Below are positions 18,228 to 28,400 of a DNA stretch of 64,000 nt, piece after piece. A program made the position numbers and the translations under genes. This DNA comes from Hypericibacter terrae (GTDB lineage Bacteria > Pseudomonadota > Alphaproteobacteria > Dongiales > Dongiaceae), in contig NZ_CP042906.1 of the NCBI RefSeq assembly GCF_008728855.1, forward strand, positions 2,480,001-2,544,000. Reading direction: 5' to 3'. The notes below the pieces were generated by a model that was not told the DNA's origin, searched no databases, and was given only the letters and a program-made list of their open reading frames with translations. How positions within the stretch are numbered: the stretch's first letter is position 1; the number at the start of each line of letters is the position of its first letter.

Positions 18228-19001
18228 ATGGCTGAAGCGGCAGTGGTTCAGGCGGGGCAGGCCGAGGCGCCGATCGTGCTGCTCGAGGCCGTGAACAAAT
18301 GGTACGGCACCTTCCATGTGCTCAAGGACATCAACCTGACCGTCGCGAAGGGCGAGCGCATCGTCATCTGCGGCCCGTCGGGCTCGGGCAAGTCGACCTT
18401 GATCCGGTGCATCAACCGGCTCGAAGAGCATCAGCGCGGCCGCATCGTCGTCGATGGCATCGAGCTCAACCAGGACGTCAAGCATATCGAGCAGGTGCGC
18501 CGCGAGGTCGGCATGGTGTTCCAGCAATTCAACCTGTTTCCGCATCTGACGGTGCTGGAGAACCTGACGCTGGCGCCGATCTGGGTGCGCCGGATGCCCA
18601 AGGCCGAGGCGGAGAAGCAGGCGCGCCTCTATCTCGAGCGCGTCAAGATTCCTGAGCAGGCGGACAAATATCCGGGGCAGCTGTCCGGGGGCCAGCAGCA
18701 GCGCGTGGCGATCGCCCGCTCGCTCTGCATGAACCCCAAGGTCATGCTGTTCGACGAGCCGACCTCGGCCCTCGATCCGGAGATGATCAAGGAAGTGCTC
18801 GACGTCATGATCGAGCTGGCCAGGTCGGGTATGACCATGCTCTGCGTGACCCATGAAATGGGGTTCGCCCGCACCGTGGCGAACCGGGTGATCTTCATGG
18901 ATCGGGGCGAAATCATCGAAGAAAACGCCCCGGAAGAGTTCTTTAACCACCCGCGCTCCGAACGGACCCGACTTTTCTTGAGTCAGATCCTTCATCATTA
19001 A
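18228..19001 (+). CDS. aapP: general L-amino acid ABC transporter ATPase AapP
   Basis: This 257-residue ATPase has Walker [10 protein letters not shown] (about residue 52), the signature [15 protein letters not shown], Walker [14 protein letters not shown] and the switch His in CVTHEMGFA. It matches the GlnQ/AapP group of polar amino acid importers. It is the last gene of the aap operon; 19013-19044 downstream holds an inverted repeat with arms GTCGCGGC/GCCGCGAC but no T-tract. Confidence 0.93.
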   Translation: MAEAAVVQAGQAEAPIVLLEAVNKWYGTFHVLKDINLTVAKGERIVICGPSGSGKSTLIRCINRLEEHQRGRIVVDGIELNQDVKHIEQVRREVGMVFQQFNLFPHLTVLENLTLAPIWVRRMPKAEAEKQARLYLERVKIPEQADKYPGQLSGGQQQRVAIARSLCMNPKVMLFDEPTSALDPEMIKEVLDVMIELARSGMTMLCVTHEMGFARTVANRVIFMDRGEIIEENAPEEFFNHPRSERTRLFLSQILHH

Positions 19002-19235
19002 GGCGGCGTTCGGTCGCGGCTGACCCTCTTTGGGCGGCCGCGACGCGCCATTTCCTCACCGAATTCAGAGCCTTGCAACCCCGGCACACCGGGGTGTGTT
19101 GATGCGCGAGAGGTTCGGGTCTGGGTAATAAATGCTGCCCACCGATGAACGAAAATTGTCCGAGTAAAGGGCGCCTGTGGCAGAGTTGTGACAGAATAAA
19201 CATCAGGTAAATACTCACAGTAGATCTAAACAATA

Positions 19236-19243
19236 ATGGTTAA
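19236..19243 (-). promoter_or_regulatory. TTAACCAT box (CtrA-type) before adhesin gene 1
   Basis: The sequence ATGGTTAA read on the other strand is TTAACCAT, the known eight-base core bound by the cell-cycle regulator CtrA in Caulobacter-like bacteria. Further TTAA words follow at ten-base gaps (around 19254 and 19268). The same octamer occurs at 29587-29594 in the paralogous region. Binding is an inference. Confidence 0.45.
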
Positions 19244-19383
19244 AATTGATTACTTAACTTGTTGTGGTTAACTGTTATGGTTTAAAAGGAAAATAATGCC
19301 TCTAGCATTTTCGAAAGTTTTCTCTCATATATGTCCCAGCGTTTTGGTGCCCGGGGTGTGGGCCGCTCGATAAGACCGAAAAA

Positions 19384-19401
19384 GATGCTCGTGGGGGCGT
19401 C
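19384..19401 (+). promoter_or_regulatory. conserved 5' leader hairpin of adhesin gene 1
   Basis: GATGCTC-GTGG-GGGCGTC can form a seven-pair stem with two G-U wobbles. The paralog at 29703-29720 has the same loop and a fully Watson-Crick stem (GACGCTC/GAGCGTC). It lies about 54 bases before the start codon. The pattern suggests an RNA element in the untranslated leader. Confidence 0.5.
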
Positions 19402-19454
19402 GCAGTCGATCGGGCGGCACTTCGCTGCAGGGGTTTATTTCAGGGAGACGTCAT

Positions 19455-22400
19455 ATGGCCCAGCCGACCGTCGGCACCGGTTCCACCGGTGCCACTCCGA
19501 CGACTTCGTCTTCGACCGTTTCGCATGAGGGCGATGTCCCGGCAGTGAACACCGAAGTGTCGGCCAATGGGTCGATGCCGAACGGTGCGGTCGGCGAGAC
19601 GCAGGTCGCGGAGACCTCGGGCAATCCGCCGGCGACGCCGCCGTCGGGCGACAACGTCACCATCATCCATGTGAGCGCCGGTCAGCCGATCGACCTGCCG
19701 ATCGACCCGCAGCAGCTGGCCGATGCGCAGATCCAGATCGTCGGCGGCGATCTCGAGATCAAGCTGCCCGACGGGCATATCTATCTGCTGGTCGGTTTCG
19801 TCGCAGCCGAAGAGGCCGGTAACGCGCCGGACATCATCGTGCAGGGCGGCGAGCATATGACGGCGCCGGACGTGCTGGCGCTGGCGGGCACGACCCTGGA
19901 GGATCTGCTGCAGACGGCTGCCGGCGGCCCCCAGGCCGGCACCGGTGCTGCGAACCAGGGCGCTTCGTTCCGTCCGGGCGAGGGGCTGGGCCTGCTGAAC
20001 GGCCTGCACGACCAGGGCCCGATCGGGCCGACGGCGCTGTCCTATGGCGTGCCGGAGCCTTTGACCGGCCCGCTCGACAAGCTCGACAACAACCCCGACG
20101 AACGCGCGCTGCTGCAGTGGCACATCGAAGGCTCCACGCTGGTGCATGAGCCGTTCTTCGGCCAGAAGGGGAACAACCAGGAGTTCCTGCGCGAAGCGAT
20201 CTCGGAAGGCAACGAGGGTTCGACCGCCTATTACACGGTCACCTACACCGGCGGCACCTTGGCGCCGGGCCAGAGCGCCACGATCACGGTGTCGACGGGC
20301 GACGGCCACCAGCCGCAATATCCGGATGCGACCAGCGGGGCGGATTACGGCCCTCTGAGCACGGTCCTGACCTTCACCGGCGGCGGGGCGACCTTCCAGA
20401 CCGTGTCGGTCGAGATCTTCGGCGACACGATCGTCGAGGGCACCGAGGACTACTCGGTCAACCTGTCGGGCCAGAGCCACGGCACGATCGTGGATCCGAC
20501 CCAGGACACGGACATCGTCGACGAGACCACGGGGCCGTTCTGGAACATCCAGGGCGACAGCTCGGTGGCGGAAGGCGACAACGCGGTCTACACGGTTTCG
20601 TATAACGGCGCCGTTCTGGCGCCGGGCCAGACCGCCTTCATCACGATCGAGACGCACAGCGGCACGGCGACCGAAGGCACGGACTTCGACACGCGCGACG
20701 ACACGGTTCTGACCTTCGTGGGCGGCGGCGCCACGGCGCAGACCCTGACGGTCCATGCCGACACCGACACGGCGATCGAGGGCACCGAGGACTACTCGGT
20801 CGAGATCACCAACCCGACCATCGGCCTGGTGGGCAACCCCACGGCGACGACCGATATCGTCGACCAGACCACGGGTCCGGTCTGGAACATCGCGGGCGAC
20901 AGCACGGTCGATGAGGGCAACAACGCCCTCTATACGGTGAGCTACACCGGCGCCACGCTGGCTCCGGGCCAGACCGCGTTCATCACCATCCAGACCCACA
21001 GCGGGACGGCGACCGAAGGCAGCGACTTCGACAGCCGCGACAATACCGTTCTCACCTTCACCGGCGGCGGTGACACGGCGCAGACCCTGACGGTCCATGC
21101 CGATACCGACACCGTGATCGAAGGCACCGAGGATTACTCGGTCGAGATCACCAATCCGACGGTCGGCACCGTCGGGACGCCGACGGCGACGACGCAGATC
21201 GTCGACGAGACCACGGGTCCGTTCTGGAACATCCAGGGCGACAGCACGGTCGCTGAGGGCAGCAATGCGCTCTACACGGTTTCCTACAACGGCGCGACCT
21301 TGGCGCCGGGCCAGACCGCCTTCATCACCATCCAGACCCATTCGGGCACGGCGACCGAAGGCACCGACTTCGACACGCGCGACAACACCGTCCTGACCTT
21401 CACGGGCGGCGGCGGCACCTCGCAGACCCTGACGGTCCATGCCGACAGCGACACCGTGATCGAAGGCACCGAGGACTACTCGGTCCAGATCACCAATCCG
21501 ACGATCGGCCTGGTCGGCAATCCCACGGCGACGACCGACATCGTCGACCAGACCACGGGGCCGGTTTGGAACATCGCCGGCGACAGCACGGTCGATGAAG
21601 GCAACAACGCCCTCTACACGGTGAGCTACACCGGCGCCACGCTGGCCCCGGGCCAGACGGCGCTGATCACGATCCAGACCCATTCGGGAACGGCGACCGA
21701 AGGCACCGACTTCGACACGCGCGACAACACCGTCCTGACCTTCACGGGCGGCGGCGGCACCTCGCAGACCCTGACGGTCCATGCCGACACCGACACCGTG
21801 GTCGAGGGCACCGAGGACTACTCGGTCCAGATCACCAATCCGACGGTCGGCACTGTCGGAACGCCGACGGCGACGACGCAGATCGTCGACGAGACGACGG
21901 GCCCCACCTGGAACATCGCCGGCGACAGTTCGGTCGCCGAGGGCAGCAATGCCCTCTACACGGTCTCCTACACCGGTGCCACGCTGGCCCCGGGCCAGAC
22001 CGCGCTGATCACGATCCAGACCCACAGCGGGACGGCGACCGAAGGCACCGACTTCGACACGCGCGATAACACCGTCCTGACCTTCACCGGCGGTGGTGGC
22101 ACCTCGCAGACCCTGACGGTCCATGCCGATACGGACACGGCGATCGAAGGGACGGAGAACTACTCGGTCGAGATCACGAATCCGACCATCGGCGCGATCG
22201 GCCAGCCGACGGCGACGACCAACATCATCGACGGCGGCGTCTCGCTGCAGTGGCACATCACCGGCACGACCCAGGTCAATGAGGGTGCGGACGCGATCTA
22301 CACGGTGAGCTACACCGGCGCGACGCTCGAGAACGGCCAGACGGCGACCATCACGGTCGCGTCCGGAGACCAGGCCGGCAACCAGCCCGATGCGACGGCC

Positions 22401-25400
22401 GACACGGATTACACGTCGCTGTCGACGGTCCTCACCTTCACGGCGGGCCAGACGGCCCAGACCGTCTCGGTCCACACCGTGACGGACACGGTGATCGAAG
22501 GCACCGAGGACTATCAGGTCCATATGGCGAATCCGAGCGTGGGTTCGTTCGGTCTCGCGACGGTCACGACCAACATCATCGACCAGACCACGGGCCTCAC
22601 CTGGAACATCGCCGGCGACAGCTCGGTGGCGGAAGGCAGCAACGCCCTCTACACGGTGAGCTACACCGGCGCGACCCTGGCCCCGGGCCAGACGGCGCTG
22701 ATCACGATCCAGACCCACAGCGGGACGGCGACCGAAGGCAGCGACTTCGACACGCGCGACAACACCATCCTGACCTTCACCGGCGGCGGTGGGACGTCGC
22801 AGACCCTGACGGTCCATGCCGATACCGACACGGTGATCGAAGGCACCGAGAACTACTCGGTCGAGATCACCAACCCGACCATCGGCGCGATCGGCCAGCC
22901 GACGGCGACGACGCAGATCGTCGACCAGACCACGGGCCCGTTCTGGAACATCCAGGGCGACAGCTCGGTGGCGGAAGGCAGCAATGCCCTCTACACGGTC
23001 TCCTACAACGGCGCCACGCTGGCGCCGGGCCAGACCGCCTTCATCACGATCCAGACCCACAGCGGGACGGCGACCGAAGGCACCGACTTCGACACGCGCG
23101 ACAACACCATCCTGACCTTCACGGGCGGCGGCGGCACGTCGCAGACGCTGACGGTCCATGCCGATACGGACACGGTGGTCGAGGGCACCGAGAACTACTC
23201 GGTCGAGATCACCAATCCGACCCTGGGCGTGATTTCCACGCACACGGCGACGACGAACATCGTCGATCAGACGACGGGCCCGACCTGGAACATCGCGGGT
23301 GACAGCACGGTCGATGAGGGCAACAACGCCCTCTACACGGTCTCCTACACCGGCGCCACGCTGGCACCGGGCCAGACCGCGCTGATCACGATCCAGACCC
23401 ATTCGGGCACGGCGACCGAAGGCACCGACTTCGACACGCGCGACAACACCGTCCTGACCTTCACCGGTGGCGGCGGGACCTCGCAGACCCTGACGGTCCA
23501 TGCCGATACCGACACCGTGATCGAAGGCACCGAGGACTACTCGGTTCAGATCACCAACCCGACCATCGGCGCGATCGGCCAGCCGACGGCGACGACCAAC
23601 ATCGTCGACCAGACCACGGGTCCGGTCTGGAACATCCGGGGCGACAGCAGCGTCAATGAGGGCAGCAACGCCCTCTACACGGTGAGCTACACCGGCGCCA
23701 CGCTGGCCCCGGGCCAGACCGCGCTCATCACGATCCAGACCCACAGCGGGACCGCGACCGAAGGCACCGACTTCGACAGCCGCGACAACACCGTCCTGAC
23801 CTTCACCGGCGGTGGCGGCACCTCGCAGACCCTGACAGTCCATGCCGACACCGACACGGCGATCGAGGGCACCGAGAACTACTCGGTCGAGATCACGAAT
23901 CCGACGCTGGGTGCAATCGGCCAGCCGACGGCGACGACCAACATCGTCGATGGCGGCGTTCCGCTGCAGTGGCACATCACCGGCACGACCCAGGTCAATG
24001 AGGGTTCGGACGCGATCTACACGGTGAGCTACACCGGCGCGACGATCGAGAACGGCCAGACCGCGACCATCACGGTTGCGTCTGGCGACCAGGCCGGCAA
24101 CCAGCCCAATGCGACGGCGGACACGGATTACACGTCGCTTTCGACGGTCCTGACCTTCACGGCGGGCCAGACGGCCCAGACCGTCTCGGTCCACACGACC
24201 CAGGATACGGTCGTCGAGGGCACCGAGGACTATCAGGTCCATATGGCGAATCCGAGCGTGGGTTCGTTCGGTCTCGCGACGGTCACGACCAACATCATCG
24301 ACCAGACCACGGGCCTCACCTGGAACATCGCGGGCGACAGCTCGGTGGCGGAAGGCAGCAACGCCCTCTACACGGTGAGTTACACCGGCGCCACGCTGGC
24401 CCCGGGCCAGACCGCGCTGATCACGATCCAGACCCACAGCGGGACGGCGACCGAAGGCACCGACTTCGACACGCGCGACAACACCGTCCTGACCTTCACC
24501 GGCGGCGGCGGCACCTCGCAGACCCTGACGGTCCATGCCGATACCGACACCGTGATCGAGGGCACCGAGAACTACTCGGTCGAGATCACCAACCCGACCA
24601 TCGGCGCGATCGGCCAGCCGACGGCGACGACCAACATCGTCGACCAGACCACGGGCCCGTTCTGGAACATCCAGGGCGACAGCACCGTCAATGAGGGCAA
24701 CAACGCCCTCTACACGGTGAGCTACAACGGTGCCACGCTGGCGCCGGGCCAGACCGCGCTGATCACGATCCAGACCCATTCGGGCACGGCGACCGAAGGC
24801 ACCGACTTCGATACGCGCGACGGCACGGTCCTGACCTTCACGGGCGGCGGCGGCACGTCGCAGACCCTGACGGTCCATACCGACACGGACACCGTGGTCG
24901 AGGGCACCGAGAACTACTCGGTCGAGATCACCAATCCGACCCTGGGCGTGATTTCCACGCACACGGCGACGACGAACATCGTCGATCAGACGACGGGTCC
25001 GGTATGGAGCATCGTCGGTGACAGCCAGGTCAATGAGGGCTCGGACGCGAACTACACCGTCTCTTATACAGGTGCCACGCTGGCGCCGGGCGTGACGGCG
25101 ACCGTGACGATCCAGACGGGTGACTCGGCGAATGCGGCCCCGAACGCGACCGAGGGCACCGACTACAACAGCCGTGACGGGTTCGTTCTGACTTTCACGG
25201 GCGGCCAGGCGACGTCGCAGACGCTGACGGTGCACACCAACACCGACACGGTGGTTGAAGGGACCGAGGACTATCAGGTCACGATCAACCCCTCGATCGG
25301 CACCTCGGCTCCGGGTACGGCGTCGACGAACATCATCGACCAGACGACGGGTCCGGTGTGGAGCATCGTCGGCGACAGCCAGGTCAATGAGGGCTCGGAC

Positions 25401-28400
25401 GCGAACTACACGGTGAGCTACACCGGTGCCACGCTGGCGCCGGGCGTGACGGCGACCGTGACGATCCAGACGGGTGACTCGGCGAATGCGGCCCCGAACG
25501 CGACCGAGGGCACCGACTACAACAGCCGTGACGGGTTCGTTCTGACTTTCACGGGCGGCCAGGCGACGTCGCAGACGCTGACGGTGCACACCAACACCGA
25601 CACGGTGGTTGAAGGGACCGAGGACTATCAGGTCACGATCAACCCCTCGATCGGCACCTCGGCTCCGGGTACGGCGTCGACGAACATCATCGACCAGACG
25701 ACGGGTCCGGTATGGAGCATCGTCGGCGACAGCCAGGTCAATGAGGGCTCGGACGCGAACTACACCGTCTCTTACACCGGTGCCACGCTGGCGCCGGGCG
25801 TGACGGCGACCGTGACGATCCAGACGGGTGACTCGGCGAATGCGGCCCCGAACGCGACCGAGGGCACCGACTACAACACTCGTGACGGGTTCGTTCTGAC
25901 TTTCACGGGCGGCCAGGCGACGTCGCAGACGCTGACGGTGCACACCAACACCGACACGGTGGTTGAAGGGACCGAGGACTATCAGGTCACGATCAACCCC
26001 TCGATCGGCACCTCGGCTCCGGGTACGGCGTCGACGAATATCATCGACCAGACCAACAGCCTGCAGTGGCACATCACAGGGCAGACCACCGTCAATGAAG
26101 GCAGCGATGCCCTCTACACGGTGACTTATGACGGCGCCACGCTGGCACCCGGTCAGACCGCCACCATCAAGGTCGATACCGGTAATTCTTCGGTTGGCAA
26201 CAGCACACCGGATGCGACCGCAAATACCGACTACAGCGCGGTCTCGACCACGCTGACCTTTACAGCCGGCCAGACCTCGCAGACGGTCTCGGTCCATACC
26301 ATCGACGATACGATTGTCGAAGGCACCGAAGACTATCAGGTCAAGATCTCGAACCAGAGCACCGGCACGATCGGCGGCAGTTCGACGGTCACGACCAACA
26401 TCATCGACAACGACAAGAACATCCCGGTCGGTGGCAATGATACCTGCTCCGTGCTGGAAGACGGCGTCGAGGCGGTCGGCAGCTTTGCCGCCGGCACCAA
26501 TGCTGTCTCCAACGACGAAATCGCCACCGGCAACCTGACCTACACCTTCGGCGGGGATGGCCAGGCGGCGTCTGCGCCCTTCGTGTGGAGCACCACCGTC
26601 GCGATCGCGGATCCGGAAGGCGGCGACCCGGCGCACCCGAACCTCACCTCGGGCGGGCAGCCGGTGGTCTGGGTCTCGTCCAACAACGGCCTGACCCTCA
26701 CGGGCACGGTCAGCGGCGGCGTGCATAACGGCGAGACGGTGGCGAAGCTCGACATCACCAACGTCACGACCGGTGCCTACAAGTTCGAGCAGCTGGGTGC
26801 GATCGACCATCCGGATGCGAACCAGAGCGGCCACACCGACGATCTGCAGCTGACCTTCAGCTACACGATCAAGGACAATGTCGGCGGCGACACGGCGAAC
26901 GGCACCCTCAAGGTGACGATCGGCGACGACGCTCCCGATGCTCATGCCGAGAGCAAGACGGTGGCGGCGGCCGGCTCGGTCGACACCAACCTGATGGTGG
27001 TTCTCGACGTTTCGGGTTCGATGACCGACGACAGCGGTCTCCAGGGCCTCGATCGCCTTCAGGCTTCGAAAGCGGCCATCAACGAGCTGTTCGAGCAGTA
27101 TGGCAGTCTCGGCAGCGTGAAGGTCCAGATCGTCCTCTTCTCCGGCAGCGCGTCGGAGCAGGGCAGCGTGTGGCTGACGATCGACCAGGCCAAGACCTTC
27201 CTGGCGAGCGTCTCGGCGGGCGGCAGCACGAACTACGATGCCGCGCTGCAGCAGGCGATGACGTCCTTCACCGACAGCGGCAAGCTCAACACCCCGTCGA
27301 CCCAGAACGTGGCCTACTTCATCTCGGACGGCGATCCGACCTCTTCGTCGTCCTGGCCGGTGCTGGGCGATCAGGGCAACGGCATCCAGGCGACGGAAGA
27401 GAATGTCTGGACGAATTTCCTGAACACCAACCACATCAACGCCTTCGCCATCGGCATCGGCTCCGGCATTACTGTCGGGAACCTCGATCCGGTTGCCTAT
27501 AACGGCGTGGTCGGCGCCAACAGCAACGGCCAGGCCGTGTCGGATCTGGGCGACCTCGCCCAGACCCTGTCGAACTCCGCGTCGAATACGGTGACCGGCA
27601 ACGTCATCACCGACAACGGCACCAAGATGGGCGCCGATGGCGGTTATGTGAAGGTGATCAGCTACAACGGCTCGATCTACACCTTCAACGGCACCAACGC
27701 GGTGGTCAACACCGGCACCGCGCATGCCTTCACCTTCGTCGGTGGGGTGCTGACCTTCACGACCAACGAAGGCACCATGGCCGTGAACATGATCACGGGC
27801 GCCTATACCTTCCTGGTCGCGACAGGACTCGCGAACCCGGTTCCCGAGCTGTTCAACTACACCCTGCATGACGGAGACGGAGACGAGGCCGGCAGCACGA
27901 TCACCATCAATGTGACGCCCGCCAACAGCGCGCCGATCGTGCGGGACGACGACCTCATCGTGGCGAGCGGTGCGGACGCCGCCAACGGCACCTTCACCGT
28001 CGACAGCAAGTGGCTGCTCTGGAACGACAACGACCGTGACGGCGACGTGATCTCGATCACGGCGGTCGGAGCGGGAGCGTCCCTGGTGGCCGGCGGGGTC
28101 GTCATCGACACCGACAACAGCAGCTTCAGCTACACCGGCACGTCGACGACGTTCAGCGACACGGCGACGGTTGCGGTGGACACGACCAATAGGTCGTCCA
28201 TCGTCGGCAACGGTCTCGACAACATCATCGTCGGCGACACCGACAATGAGAGGATCCAGGGCTTCGAAGGCAACGACGTGCTGGTCGGCAACAATGGCAA
28301 CGACACGCTCAATGGCGGCGACGGCAACGATCTGCTGATCGGCGGCGAGGGCAATGACAGCCTGACCGGCGACAACGGCAACGACGTTCTCCAGGGTGGC

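Larger units (their letters stand above)
19002..19454 (+). promoter_or_regulatory. upstream regulatory region of giant adhesin gene 1
   Basis: This 453-base gap holds no gene. Its left part is GC-rich and carries an exact seven-base stem-loop at 19078-19095 (ACCCCGG, CACA loop, CCGGGGT), part of a roughly 26-base segment also found before gene 2 at 29401-29426. Bases about 19190-19330 are markedly AT-rich and include several copies of TGGTTAA or close variants. The right part contains the conserved hairpin at 19384-19401 and the ribosome binding site GGGAG at 19443-19447. The whole region is homologous to 29401-29764, although much more diverged than the coding 5' ends. Confidence 0.7.
20106..26405 (+). 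repeat. 18-copy Calx-beta-like coding repeat array, adhesin gene 1
   Basis: The repeats are in-frame units of 342-360 bases, the first longer with an insertion after HIEGSTLVHEP. Repeats 2-6, 8-11, 13 and 14 (114 codons) share WNI.GDS at the start. Repeats 7 and 12 (117 codons) start with LQWHITGTTQVNEG. Repeats 15-17 are near-identical 354-base copies, and repeat 18 is a divergent end unit. Unit boundaries fall at 20526 (repeat 2), 22236 (repeat 7), 23955 (repeat 12) and 24990 (repeat 15). Confidence 0.9.

Noticed and set aside
19013-19044. Inverted repeat after aapP as a terminator
   Set aside because: The arms are only eight bases with a 16-base loop and no T-tract, so it was mentioned with aapP but not listed as a terminator.
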